64,000 nucleotides of DNA, from the NCBI RefSeq assembly GCF_964019385.1, contig NC_088654.1:26038228-26102227 (forward strand), in the 5' to 3' direction. This document shows, piece after piece, positions 1 to 9,747 of the stretch; position 1 is the first letter of the stretch, and every line of letters begins with the position of its first letter. The DNA is from Sycon ciliatum (Eukaryota > Porifera > Calcarea > Leucosolenida > Sycettidae). The notes below the pieces were generated by a model that had not been told where the DNA came from, did no database searches, and saw only the letters and a program-made list of their open reading frames with translations. A program made the position numbers and the translations under genes.

Positions 1-113
1 AGAGCACGCGAAATCTACACGCAGTGCAAGCCTGTCTACAAAAAATGCCACAAGGACTTTTGATTTGAGCTGTTTTGTTTTTGTTTAGACGTCTTCCTTT
101 TTACGACTTCAGG

Positions 114-1250
114 ATGCCTTCTCAGGATCATTGCTGCGTTCCTCACTGTCAGAAGAGGAGGACGAAGCAAACAAGTCATTTCACTCCTTTCGTCGTGTGG
201 AGCCACAGCGGCCTGGAGCAAGCGGATCCAGGCTATTCCCCGTGAGGAAGGACGTAGTTTTAGGGTCACTGTGAATATTTGAGATGCAGCGATCATTTCG
301 ATCCCGAAGTCGAAATCGTTTTGCCCAGCTCTACAAGGGCAGGATGAGTCCAGGAAACCAAACAGCTGTCCTACGGTACCAGGTTTGCTTTTCGCAAGAG
401 AGTGGAGTCTGGACGCTCTGCTCCCCATGCTCGAAAAACAGTATTTGCTGAGCCTAGTGCAGTTCGGTCATGGAAGTGCAGCGTCTGCATCACGAGCTCC
501 CCATGCTCGCAAACCAGTATTTTGCTGAGAGGCAACGGCATTTTGAGTTGGAAAGGAACCTGGCTTAGTGCAGTTTGGTCCTGTAATGGAAGTGCAGAAT
601 CTGCATCAGTAGTTGGCAGCAAGTAGAGCTCGTGTACAGAGTCTCGTGGAGCAGTTGGACGATGGGGTGAAGAAAGCCGAAAAACAGCTTACGTACAATA
701 ACATAAAGAAAGACTCTGAGCCGCGCCAGTTTCTGACTGGTTTGCCTTCAGGTGTTTGGACCGCGCTCTGTGGGACTTCTTTGAGCCTAGCCGAGAAAAT
801 GTACTGCGCCAAGCCAGATCTGCGAAGACGGAAGCTGAGGGACGGCGGATACAGTTGGAGGTGGCCGTAAATCGCCAATGAGCATGTAATGGAGGATCAG
901 CTGCTATTGGCATTGATGTGTCTAAGCCTGGGCCGAATGGGACAGAAGCTGTCATGCGTGGCACAAGTTAATCATCCGTTTCACGGTATATACTATATAG
1001 CTAGCTGAGCTGGTAAGATGTCTTGTTCCTCCGTTTGGGCATGATCCCCATTTGGGCGAGCTGGCGAGATGTTCAGTCTTCAATGCCATGTACCGCAAGA
1101 CATTCTGCATTGTGGATGAAACAGTTCTATTTTGCCATGCACTTAGGGTTCTCGCACCGGCACAAGACCCAACAGATCCTTGCGCTCTTATTTTCTCCCA
1201 TGGTAACATTGCTGATCACAACACCCGGTAGCCAGTCGCAGATGCAACCA
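114..1250 (+). pseudogene. Decayed THAP-domain / DDE transposase-like gene
   Basis: The ATG at 114 opens MPSQDHCCVPHCQKRR, the start of a THAP zinc finger (C-x4-C). After a frame change, positions 211-281 give AWSKRIQAIPREEGRSF, the conserved THAP tryptophan region, and after another shift about 283-305 give CSDHFDPEVE (C-x2-H). A third segment (613-870) reads as a short coiled stretch followed by QFLTGLPSGVW, which resembles the linker before the DDE_4 domain in THAP-Harbinger-type transposases. Positions 888-1245 keep weak catalytic-domain-like pieces such as EDQLLLALMCLSLG and KTFCIVDETVLF. Several frameshifts and stops show it is dead. The THAP assignment is fairly safe; the DDE part is an inference from weak similarity. 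Confidence 0.55.
420..613 (+). repeat. Imperfect two-copy direct duplication
   Basis: Positions 420-498 and 499-613 both begin with CTCCCCATGCTCG and both contain an AGTGCAGTT(C/T)GGTC core and a GGAAGTGCAG..TCTGCATCA end. The second copy carries about 36 extra bases. The duplication lies inside the THAP-like pseudogene and would by itself disturb its reading frame. Confidence 0.6.
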
Positions 1251-2805
1251 AATCAACCAGGTTCTCTTACTCTTTTTTTCCAATACTGAAACCAAAGGTA
1301 TACCAATATTTGCATCGAATGCAGTGATGATTTCAATACTGTCCACTAGTACAACGCATTACCAGACTGGCATATAATCATGATAATATTATCCATTTCG
1401 CAATCACTGTCATTGCTTTCTTAGATCTTCAATCATCAATATCGGACCATAAACCGTCTATCATCTGATATTATATCATCATTAGTATCCTGCTACTATC
1501 CTCCTCTAACGATGAGCTCGAAGAAAAGAAACAGCGGTCTAGAGGCGTAAACAATATCTGTCAACGGAAGTGTCCTTGCTGTGCTGGTGTGTTTATGCTT
1601 CGTGCATAAGTTCGGCAAAGAGCGCATGGTGGTGGCGGGTTGAGGATGTTAAATATACTAGAAAATAGTTCACTCTGAACGTGCAGGGGGGGTATATTCA
1701 TAGGTTCGAAAGCACCGCACACACACTTTGCTGCAGACAGCGGCAAGCTTTGGCTCTCGTGCTTCGAAGAGGGAGCAATCCACTGCACTACGCTTGCGAT
1801 TAACAGCAAGCTTCGACTTTTCAAAGGTACGACTCATCATTGGCTCTGGGGTAATGTTCCTGGAACAAATGCCCCATAGCCAACTGAGGGCCAGGGAGCA
1901 CGCAATCTGCCTTCCTGGGCGAGAAGTGTTCCAGCACAAGAAGCAGCACGAATACATGCTGACAAAGACCACCATCACCACCAGCCGGCACACAGCACAC
2001 TGTTCTTCAAACACCATCCACTCCGTCCATGTGTTTGCACTGTCCTTCTCCAGCTCTTCACGCTCAACAAATAACACGCACTGCTCATCGTTTTTTTTAT
2101 GCTTCCTCTGGGTTGGCTAGCCCTTCGACTTGACAAAACAGCGATCACCACTGCACTGCTATCGTCACCTCATAGCAGTCCCTTCCACCAGTGGCTTTTC
2201 CTGTCTTTGCAGGGTGTCCAAGGATGGCTGCTGTTGTCACTACAGGCAAATCAGAAGTACTTTAGTGGCTGATGTCCAACCAGATCGTTGGAAAATCGAC
2301 TTTTCCACTTCAGGGCTGCTGATCGCGACTTGGTGACTTGGCAGCACCACGGTTACCTTCATAGAAGATGGCTCTGGAGAGGAAAAGACAGACCAGAAAA
2401 AGGTTACTATTATCTTCAGCACCGATCGGAAGGAGAAAGAAATATGGTCTGCTGTAGCCTATGCACAAAATAAATCTCACAACACGATTCGCGATTCGAA
2501 TATTTCAACAAAAAAACTCACCTCTGGAGTAACTCCTGTTTGTGGCCCGAGATCGTTCCCTCCCGCGCCTTGAAAAAATCCTGCAGCGGCATCACAGTCC
2601 ATGTCTCTCTCGGAGACTCTGCTCCTACCAGCAGGAGGTTTAGCACCGCTCGAACCCATCGCAAACTACTTGAACTAAGCAGAAGACATTCCAAAACAAA
2701 CCTGAAACACACTGTCAAAGATGCTGTCACGTTCAAAAACTAGCTCGATCGCGAGTGAGGTTGCCCCCGTGCTCGAACCCAGTATAATAAGGGGATCGGT
2801 CTATT
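1251..2805. other. No recognisable gene
   Basis: Open frames of up to 135 codons occur on both strands (for example 1670-2077 minus and 1728-2120 plus), but none resembles a known family and they overlap one another. The stretch probably lies in an intron or upstream region of the SETD1-like gene, whose other SET exons I could not find in this window. Confidence 0.4.
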
Positions 2806-3487
2806 GCATGAAGAGGTGAAGCGAAATGTAACACTGTAGTGGCCCTACATTTTTACTGCATAAATAACCAGTTTTCAAAGCTTTTTTTTTCTTTCGTTCC
2901 TACATCATAACACGCATGCTCGGCCAGTCCTTCCTCGGCCTTGTTTGAACGCGTCAATGGCCAAGATAAAGCCCATGGGCACTCCCCGGTGCATAAGTAA
3001 ATGGGATGGGCGGGAGGGACTACAGTGTTACATTTCGCTTCACCTCTTCATGCAATTATGATTATACATCAGAACAAAGTTCCTTGTATAATCGTCAATT
3101 GCACATCAGAGGCTCCGCTCCATGTAACACTGTAGATTTCAACGCTCAAATCAGAGGTGAAGCGAACACCACAAGACCGGAGAGAGGGACCAACGCAGGC
3201 CATGAAAACCCCCAACCGAGCATGCAGCACACCATGCACACCACCAAATCAGTAAGGAACAGGGTAAACCGGTGCCACGGAAACTTGCCGCAGAAAGTGA
3301 CAAAAGGCCTGTCCAGAACAAGGACACAGGCGTAATGGCAAAAGGAAGAATAAATGAGGAAAGCCGTGTACTATACACATACACAGATAGAACGGCATTG
3401 AGAAAGCCAGGCACAGACAGCAATCGGATTACTGAGGTAGACACAAAGTCACAGACTCAGAACCTGGCCAGGCCAACATTGGTAGCG

Positions 3488-4795
3488 CTACGGCGCAAGC
3501 ACGGAGCGGCAGAACTGCTGATGTGCCGATGGGGAAGAGTCGCTGGTCTCACCCTCCCACGGCTTGAAATAGAAGCGCTGGAACACGGATGCGCAACTCC
3601 AGTCAGCACATTTCATGATGTCCACTGTCGACATACCTTTACGCTTCGCAGCAGACGTAGAAGCGGCACGAGTGGAATGGGCACCAAACAATGATGTATC
3701 CACACCAGCCTTGGACATAACCTGCTTGATCCAACGAGCAATCGTTGCAGAGGTGACAGGGTGGTGCGGACGCTTTGTGCTGAGGAACAGATGTGCAGAA
3801 GATGCCTGCCGCAGGTCGGCGGTCCGACGCAAGTACTCCCTGAAGCACTCCACAACACAGAGTGCAGGAGTCACAGGAAAGGCAGCAAAGGTGACAGGTC
3901 GGGCTGGTTCCGAACCAGGGCGATGCTGCTTAGGGGGTGTGAGATAGTCAAACACCACGCCCTCGGCAGAGAAACGATGAGAGTTGAGGCTTAGCCGGTG
4001 GAGGTCCGAAGAGCGCCGAGCAGCAGTCAAGGCCATCAGAATGGCCAACTTGCCAGACAAGACAGGGAGAGACAGGTCCGTGTTGGCAGGCAGTTTAGAG
4101 AGCCAAGAAGTGACAATACCCACATCCCAAGTATGTGAGTACCGCGGCTGCGGCGGACGCTCTAGGCAGATACCACGGAGCAAACGCACCACCAACGGGT
4201 GCTGGCCAATGGGTGCACCATCCAGCTCAGGCAGGGTAGCAGACATCGCTGACCGATAGACATTCAGGGTACTGTAGCTGCGGCCGTCCTCAAAGGAATC
4301 GGCCAGGAACTGGAGCACCATAGCTAAAGATGGGCGAACGGGATCCACTGACCGTTGACTGCACCAGCCCAGCCACTGCTCCCATGCCGATGCGTAAGCG
4401 GCATTGGTTGATGACCGCCAAGAGGAGGAGAGGAGTCGCACGACCTGTGGAGAAAGTCCTGCTGCATTGAAGCGCTGCTGGAGATAGGCCATGCGGCGAG
4501 GCGCAGGTGGCGGGATAGTACCAGTGGGTGTGGATGGCCCGAGGGTGAGAGTAGCAGGCAGTCGAATGTGGGCAGAAGCATGGGGAAATCGACCAACAGC
4601 TGCAGCAAAGTCGCGTACCATGGCTGCGTATCCCATACTGGTGTGACCAGTATCATCCGGCAAGTATGGAGTGAGGCCACACGATGAAGCACCCTGTCCA
4701 GTAGGCAGAATGGTGGGAAGGCATACACTAGGAGCCGCACAGTTTATTTGAAATTTATATACAATTTTAGAAAAGCACATGCACCCTAGTATCAC
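3488..4795 (-). CDS. DIRS tyrosine recombinase (integrase)
   Basis: The 435-codon frame contains the phage-integrase (YR) fold. An N-terminal SAM-like half begins near LSSSWRSSTNAAY. The catalytic residues are visible: Arg in ALTAARRSSDLHRL, the H-x-x-R box in GAHSTRAAS and the nucleophile Tyr in FQRFYFKPW. In DIRS elements this enzyme inserts the closed-circle cDNA without duplicating the target. The true N-terminus is unclear because the frame runs upstream through sequence overlapping the RNase H remnant. I would start the enzyme near APRRMAYLQQRF. The frame is intact, so the recombinase could still be translated. Confidence 0.85.
   Translation of the reverse strand: MILGCMCFSKIVYKFQINCAAPSVCLPTILPTGQGASSCGLTPYLPDDTGHTSMGYAAMVRDFAAAVGRFPHASAHIRLPATLTLGPSTPTGTIPPPAPRRMAYLQQRFNAAGLSPQVVRLLSSSWRSSTNAAYASAWEQWLGWCSQRSVDPVRPSLAMVLQFLADSFEDGRSYSTLNVYRSAMSATLPELDGAPIGQHPLVVRLLRGICLERPPQPRYSHTWDVGIVTSWLSKLPANTDLSLPVLSGKLAILMALTAARRSSDLHRLSLNSHRFSAEGVVFDYLTPPKQHRPGSEPARPVTFAAFPVTPALCVVECFREYLRRTADLRQASSAHLFLSTKRPHHPVTSATIARWIKQVMSKAGVDTSLFGAHSTRAASTSAAKRKGMSTVDIMKCADWSCASVFQRFYFKPWEGETSDSSPSAHQQFCRSVLAP
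4482..4740 (-). pseudogene. C-terminal remnant of DIRS RT-RNase H ORF
   Basis: In a frame shifted from the recombinase, the minus strand reads AFPPFCLLDRVLHRV, then LVTPVWDTQPWY and LRLAAWPIS. This is the conserved tail of the DIRS RT-RNase H polyprotein, where the W-x-x-QPW motif is characteristic. It overlaps the 5' part of the recombinase frame, as in other DIRS elements. Everything upstream (RT fingers/palm and most of RNase H) is missing, so the deletion breakpoint lies between about 4740 and 4820. Confidence 0.7.
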
Positions 4796-4819
4796 ATAGG
4801 ATGTGTCATATTTTCAGCA

Positions 4820-5482
4820 CTAAGTCCAACGTTCATGACTATACATGTATGCTTGTATCAATTGACGATTATACAAGGAACTCTGTTCTGATGTATAATC
4901 ATAACTGCATGAAGAGGTGAAGCGAAATGTAACACTGTAGTCCCTCCCGCCCATCCCAGCCGATCTATGGCGAGTACGTGTACGTCGTTCACATGAAGCA
5001 GAACGATAACCATGATAACGAGGGGGAGATCGTGAGTGGGGTGGAGATCTGTCCCGTGAGCATGATCTAGATCTATCTGTACGTAAATCACGTGACCCGG
5101 ATACGTCAGTGACGTCACCCCTAATATGGCCCCGGCCGCCATTGCTGGAATGGCGGTCCGTGGAAAAACCGAGGCTTGCCGAACGACGTTCGGCCAATGA
5201 GACAAAACGAAAAGGCTCCCCGCCGTCTACCCGAGAGTCATCCTGGTTCCCTTCCCTGTTGGAAGAGTTCCGAGCCTCCTCCATTTCTTGACCGCCAGAG
5301 GCTGCGGTGGTGCCACGACCAGTTTCTAATCCGCCCGTGGGTGCGGAATTTGAGGAAATTTGTATACCGTTCCCCGAAACGGTGTCTCCTATTTGTTTTC
5401 CGCGGGAGTGGGCGGATGCCGCGATGGCAGATTGTACCTCTGGCTGCGCCAGGGTATGCAGCAAATCCAAAACAGCGTCCAT
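4820..5482 (-). CDS. DIRS gag-like ORF1 fragment
   Basis: The frame starts at Met 5482 (MDAVLDLLHTLAQPEVQ) and gives about 220 residues. A short helical start is followed by Gly/Ser/Asn-rich sequence and an Arg/Ser-rich stretch (RSRSCSRDRSPPHSRSPP). Its place upstream of the RT remnant fits the gag-like ORF of DIRS elements. The last roughly 40 codons read into the inverted-repeat sequence, so the C-terminus is an artefact of the deletion. I see no zinc knuckle. Confidence 0.5.
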   Translation of the reverse strand: MDAVLDLLHTLAQPEVQSAIAASAHSRGKQIGDTVSGNGIQISSNSAPTGGLETGRGTTAASGGQEMEEARNSSNREGNQDDSRVDGGEPFRFVSLAERRSASLGFSTDRHSSNGGRGHIRGDVTDVSGSRDLRTDRSRSCSRDRSPPHSRSPPRYHGYRSASCERRTRTRHRSAGMGGRDYSVTFRFTSSCSYDYTSEQSSLYNRQLIQAYMYSHERWT

Positions 5483-5745
5483 CGTGGAGATATTTTGGAA
5501 AAACTCGAAGAGGCATACAATGCAAACTACGCAGAAAATGCAGTAAAAACAAGGCCGAGCATGCGTGTTATGGTGTAGGAACGAAAGAAAAAAAAAAAAA
5601 AGCTTTGAAAACTGGTTATTTATGCAGTAAAAATGTAAGGCCACTACAGTGTTACATGGAGCGGAGCCTCTGATGTGCAATTTTACATTTATCCAGAGAC
5701 TTCTGGATAAAAATGTTTTGTACGTACATGTACATGTGCAGTCTT

Positions 5746-5876
5746 GCTCGATGAAATCCAGTCTCGTCGCTCAAGTTAGTTTGCGCCTTCCATCGTTCCG
5801 CAGCCTAGTGCTCGTTGGTCTATGGCAGCGCAACGCCCGGCGCGTACTTGAGTGACGCGACTGGATTTCATTGAGC
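5746..5876. mobile_element. Short inverted-repeat element (MITE-like)
   Basis: The 31-bp ends 5746-5776 (GCTCGATGAAATCCAGT...) and 5846-5876 are reverse complements at about 28 of 31 positions, with about 70 bp between them. There is no coding capacity. This is either a MITE or a stable hairpin; no target duplication was identified. Confidence 0.5.
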
Positions 5877-5946
5877 AATACTGTAGAATGTCATATGGTA
5901 GAATACGGTGGTAAACACACACCTGGCAAATATGGTAAACCGGTGG

Positions 5947-6069
5947 CAACTGAAATCCGACCCGCTGGGAGGTGCGTTCACTTTCTAGCGGCCTCTATTT
6001 CGTAGTGTTACACTCCCTTGCCGGGTCTTTGCGATGTGAGCGCACCGCTCAGGGGTCGGATTTCAGTTG
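5947..6069. mobile_element. Short inverted-repeat element (MITE-like)
   Basis: The terminal 17 bp CAACTGAAATCCGACCC at 5947-5963 is perfectly inverted at 6053-6069. Weaker complementarity continues inward for another 15 bp. The element is 123 bp long and non-coding. Confidence 0.55.
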
Positions 6070-6267
6070 TCAGCACTGTGTATGTAGGCGCAACAAAGCA
6101 CCACTCCCTGCTCAAAACACAGTGTGTTTCGGGGGAAAGCGCGAGCTCCAGTGTGGGGAGCAAACGCTTTCCTGATTCTTAGAAGGCGTGGAAATGTAGC
6201 GACGTGAATACTGGCATTGGGCACTTTACAGCATGTCACCGAATTTGTTTGATGACTGTGTGTACAT

Positions 6268-6350
6268 GTTGCTACTGCTGCTGCTGCTGTTGTTGCTGTT
6301 GTTGTTGTTGTTGTTGCTGTTGTTGTTGCTGTTGCTGCTGTTGTTGCTGT
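6268..6350 (+). repeat. (CTG/TTG)n trinucleotide tract
   Basis: An impure CTG/TTG run that ends five bases before the intron-exon border at 6356. On the transcript it replaces the usual polypyrimidine tract of the 3' splice site. Confidence 0.85.
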
Positions 6351-6355
6351 CACAG

Positions 6356-6529
6356 CCCAACTGTTACGCTAAGATCATCACGGTGGGAGATGAGAAACGC
6401 ATTGTCATCTACAGCAAGCATGAGATCCAGGTAGGGCAGGAGATTACCTATGATTACAAGTTCCCGCTTGAAGACGACAAGATCCCGTGCCTGTGCGGTG
6501 CTCCGAATTGCCGAGGCACGCTCAACTAG
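6356..6529 (+). CDS. SETD1/Set1-like histone H3K4 methyltransferase, last exon
   Basis: After the acceptor CTGTCACAG at 6347-6355 the exon opens in phase 0 with [10 protein letters not shown] and ends with [13 protein letters not shown] and a TAG stop. This is the end of the SET domain (N-x-x-[15 protein letters not shown] with the catalytic-pocket tyrosines) plus the C-x-C-x4-C post-SET zinc motif and the terminal CRG-(T/S)-LN of Set1/SETD1A/B proteins. These enzymes are the catalytic subunit of COMPASS and methylate H3K4. The 57 residues match the family C-terminus exactly. Earlier exons were not found; the preceding intron probably contains the DIRS and THAP-like elements. Immediately downstream the exon end is tandemly duplicated. 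Confidence 0.88.
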   Translation, partial: PNCYAKIITVGDEKRIVIYSKHEIQVGQEITYDYKFPLEDDKIPCLCGAPNCRGTLN

Positions 6530-6783
6530 CCTGCCAAGATTCACGCTTGAAGACGACAAGATCCCGTGCCTGTGCGGTGCTCCGAATTGCCGAGGCACGC
6601 TCAACTAGCCTGCCAAGATTCACGCTTGAAGACGACAAGATCCCGTGCCTGTGCGGTGCTCCGAATTGCCGAGGCACGCTCAACTAGCCTGCCAAGATTC
6701 ACGCTTGAAGACGACAAGATCCCGTGCCTGTGCGGTGCTCCGAATTGCCGAGGCACGCTCAACAAGCCTGCCAAGATTCACGC
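6465..6783 (+). repeat. 79-bp tandem repeat of the SETD1 post-SET coding end
   Basis: Four head-to-tail copies start at 6465, 6544, 6623 and 6702. Each contains the post-SET codons, the stop and a few 3' UTR bases. Copies 2-4 are nearly identical to copy 1. In copy 4 the stop TAG is AAG. A degenerate fifth piece follows (6781 onward). Only the first copy is in frame with the SET domain, so the others are 3' UTR. Confidence 0.95.
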
Positions 6784-6908
6784 TTCAAGATTCTGTGCCT
6801 GATCCGACGTTCCTGATTGTCGACGCACACATCCCAGTAGAGGTGATGATGTCGGACGAGGAGGTACGCGATGTGCTCGCTTCATCACTGTATAGTGTTC
6901 ACGAGCAA

Positions 6909-7137
6909 TGTGGGAGTGCTTGTGTGCATACATCTGTGGGAGTGCTTGTGTGCATACATCTGTGGGAGTGCTTGTGTGCATACATCTGTGGGAGTGCTTG
7001 TGTGCATACATCTGTGGGAGTGCTTGCGTGCATACATCTGTGGGAGTGCTTGCGTGCATACATCTGTGGGAGTGCTTGCGTGCATACATCTGTGGGAGTG
7101 CTTGTGTATCTGTGGGAGTGCTTGCGTGCATACATCT
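6909..7137 (+). repeat. 26-bp minisatellite
   Basis: About nine copies of TGTGGGAGTGCTTGTGTGCA plus TACATC. The unit near 7098 is shortened. It lies in the presumed 3' UTR of the SETD1-like gene. The open frames over it on both strands are by-products of the repeat. Confidence 0.9.
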
Positions 7138-8090
7138 GCACATTCTTACACATATGATCGTCACGTGTCACTTTGTTTTCCAGTCTCATCGGTGTTCTTT
7201 CCTCTTGCGTCTCGATCCCAGTAACTGGCTTGGTTCACATCGGGGAGTAGTTATGTACCGATATTTTTAATACTCCTGAGTTCATTATTCCGTGGCCAGT
7301 GTGTGCTTGCTGTCCGGGGGAAAGTTCCCCTCATGAAACCCATACTAGTTCACAGCCGATAGTTTCGCCCCGCATCCTGCCTGCTGCGTACACTCTGTAC
7401 TGTGTGTATTGCCTGTGTGCACAGCTAGCCGTGCACGTGTTCTGTGCATTCTGTTCGCCCCATGCACCCCGCCACGTGTTGCCGTTGATTTCCCAGCTTC
7501 GGTTTATTATCCGAATCTCTTTTTCTTTCTTTTTTTTAATATCTCCTCCCGTTTATGTTTTTGTGTGTGTCTTGTCTGTGTGTGTGTATCTTGTTTGTTT
7601 GCCATTTCTATGCTAAACGTGAAATATTGTGGCGGGTCCACTTGAACTCTAATGCGGATGCTATGAGCCGGCTTTGTGCATGGAGGGGCGGAAAAAAGAA
7701 ACAGGAGAACCGGATATGTTTTGACTAGCATAAATACCATAGGGGATATATGTAAATAATCTATGTGGCAGGAATCTTGATGTTGAGCCCTGGGCTGTGT
7801 GAACGACACTCTACTGGCTGCATGTCTGCCGTGTATTGTAAGCAGATGGGGATGGGGGAGGGGATTGGGTCTTCTGCCTGTGACAAGAGAGAGCGGAGAA
7901 TAACAATTGGTTGCATGCTGGATCCACTGAAGAGGGAGGGGGGAGAGGAGACTCGGAGAGAGAAGAGAGAGAGAGACAGACAACAATGTCCAGCTGCTCC
8001 CACCAAAACAAAAAAAGAAAAGGGGAGAAGCCAGTGCATGCATGTACAGCTACGCAGGCCTAACCGAACGGCAACGTGCATGATAGTGCA
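7138..8090. other. Presumed 3' UTR / intergenic, no gene seen
   Basis: Pyrimidine-rich and AG-rich stretches (7520-7600; GAGAGA at 7955-7980) but no conserved protein. It is probably the 3' UTR of the SETD1-like transcript if that transcript ends after the AATAAA at 8091. Confidence 0.35.
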
Positions 8091-8096
8091 AATAAA
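8091..8096 (+). terminator. Candidate poly(A) signal AATAAA
   Basis: A canonical plus-strand hexamer in GTGCAAATAAACTAAAC, about 1.56 kb past the SETD1-like stop and about 50 bp before the stop codon of the convergent gene. Its assignment to SETD1 is inferred from position. Confidence 0.35.
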
Positions 8097-8148
8097 CTAA
8101 ACATGGCCTAAGCGTGCGGGCGGTGAAGTAGCAGACGAGAGGCACGTC

Positions 8149-9644
8149 TCAAGCACAGTGGCGATACTTGTCACGTATCTCCGCCAATCGCCTCGCTAGC
8201 CTTGGCTGGCGCCTGACGACATAGGATGACGAGCGGAGAATGCGTGGCTCCGTTTCGTTATTCCGCTGCTGTTCTCGGTGTGGAACTTGTGTGGTTGGGT
8301 GAGCGGGCATTGGTAAAGCCGTTGTTGTTCTTGTTATTGTTGTTGTTAATGCCACTGATGGTGATGGTGCTGCTGGTGATTCTTGGTGTGGAACTCGTCC
8401 TTGCTGTTGCTTGGTCTGAACTGCAGACGACGACGATGATGACGGTAGAGCTGCCGTTGTTGCTGCCGTTGACGATAGCGGTGGTACTTTGTGGCAAACT
8501 CGAGGTTGCCGCTGTGGCTGTACACGAGAGAGTGGCGGATATGCGGTTGCCGCAGACCTCGATGGCGATTTAAGCAGTGCCTTTGCAGTCTCAGCAGCAG
8601 CAGCAGCAGCCGCCGCTTCTATTATAGATTGCAGGCAAGGTGGCGTGGATGGAGTGCTTGCTGTTGTTACGGACGTCTCCATAGATAAGTCTGACTGCAT
8701 TGGCAGCACTGGTGAGACTGCCTCTGCCGCCGCCACCGACCCTGCTGTTGTTGCTGCTGCTGGTGGTGGTGCTGCTGTTGTGGCTGCTGTTGGCGTTGCT
8801 GCTGGTGCTGCTGGATTGGTGTTCAGTGGCAGAGTCGCAACAGGCATATGCACCGATCTAGGTCTCGTTGGCGTGTCCGAAGCACACGATGATAACGGGC
8901 ACACTGGCGACGACGCTCTACCGACGTGTGAAGTGTCGTCGGCAATGGAGTCGGAACACAGCGACGAGCATCGCCGACTGCGTAGCTGCCAGGCGGAGAA
9001 ATGCGGGGATAGCTGGCGCAGACGCATGGCTATCACGCGCTTTTGGGCGCAGGTCAGCCGCGACAGTGACGTTAGTTTGCCAGGTGTGGCAGGGTCACGA
9101 CAGGTGCTGCTGCTGGTGCTGGTGGTGGTGCTGGTGTTTGCTGGTGTGCTCGGCTGTCGTGACGCAGAGCGGAGAAGTTTGTGCGAAGGCAGAGGCTGTG
9201 TGACGGGTGTCCGGTCAGGCGGGAGGACGTCTACAACTGAACCACAAGCTGAAATAGATGACGTGGGCGTCGACGGTACATAACCTTGCGCTGATGAGGG
9301 TATACATTCTGGAAGCGGTGTCGCAGGGCATTGCGTTGTTTCTGATGATGCGGTCGTGCCGACTGGTGATGATGCTGCAGGGCGCTCGGAAGGCGCAGTA
9401 CGTTCAGCCGTCTCCGATAACGTCGCAGGGCATTCGGGCGTTGCAGACATCGGCAGCACACCGCATTCTTCCGCTCGTGTCACAAGGCACTTTGGTGACG
9501 GTGTCATTGCACGCACAGGTGATCGTGCGGCTGTTGCGGACGACGGGGCTGGTGAACCGGACAACGCTGGGTCCTGCTGGATTGCAGAGTGCTGGGCCGA
9601 TGGTAATGATGCACGACAGGACTTGTCACCTGCTGTGGTGTTGC
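8149..9644 (-). CDS. Terminal exon, Ser/Thr/Pro/Ala-rich protein
   Basis: The acceptor reads TTGCTGCTTGTCAG before GC AAC ACC, and the frame stays open for 498 codons to the stop at 8149. The composition is low-complexity (poly-Ala, poly-Ser, Thr/Pro repeats), with more ordered segments at LTCAQKRVIAMRLRQLSPHF and in the basic C-terminus. The long conserved frame and a good acceptor argue for a real exon. I recognise no domain. Confidence 0.6.
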
Positions 9645-9708
9645 CTGACAAGCAGCAACACACATATACACACACAGAACGTGCACGCGCACACACACGC
9701 GCCCACAC

Positions 9709-9747
<39 letters not shown>

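Larger units (their letters stand above)
2806..5672 (-). mobile_element. DIRS-group retrotransposon, internally deleted
   Basis: The element carries a gag-like ORF, the last part of the RT-RNase H ORF and a complete tyrosine recombinase, all on the minus strand, which is the DIRS order. There is no integrase and no LTR. Three pairs of inverted repeats frame it: 2828-2925 with 5553-5655, 3003-3107 with 4855-4960, and 3108-3136 with 5644-5671. The split inverted ends and internal complementary regions are typical of DIRS elements. The RT palm is absent, so the copy cannot reverse-transcribe itself. The exact outer boundaries and any target duplication are uncertain. Confidence 0.8.

Noticed and set aside
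6204..6434. Poly-Cys/poly-Leu open frames at 6.2-6.4 kb
   Set aside because: Translation of the (CTG/TTG)n tract in the intron before the SETD1 exon.
6909..7137. CRISPR-like regular repeats (also 24758-24978, 28758-29395, 49038-49300)
   Set aside because: No unique spacers between units, animal genome, no cas genes; these are minisatellites.
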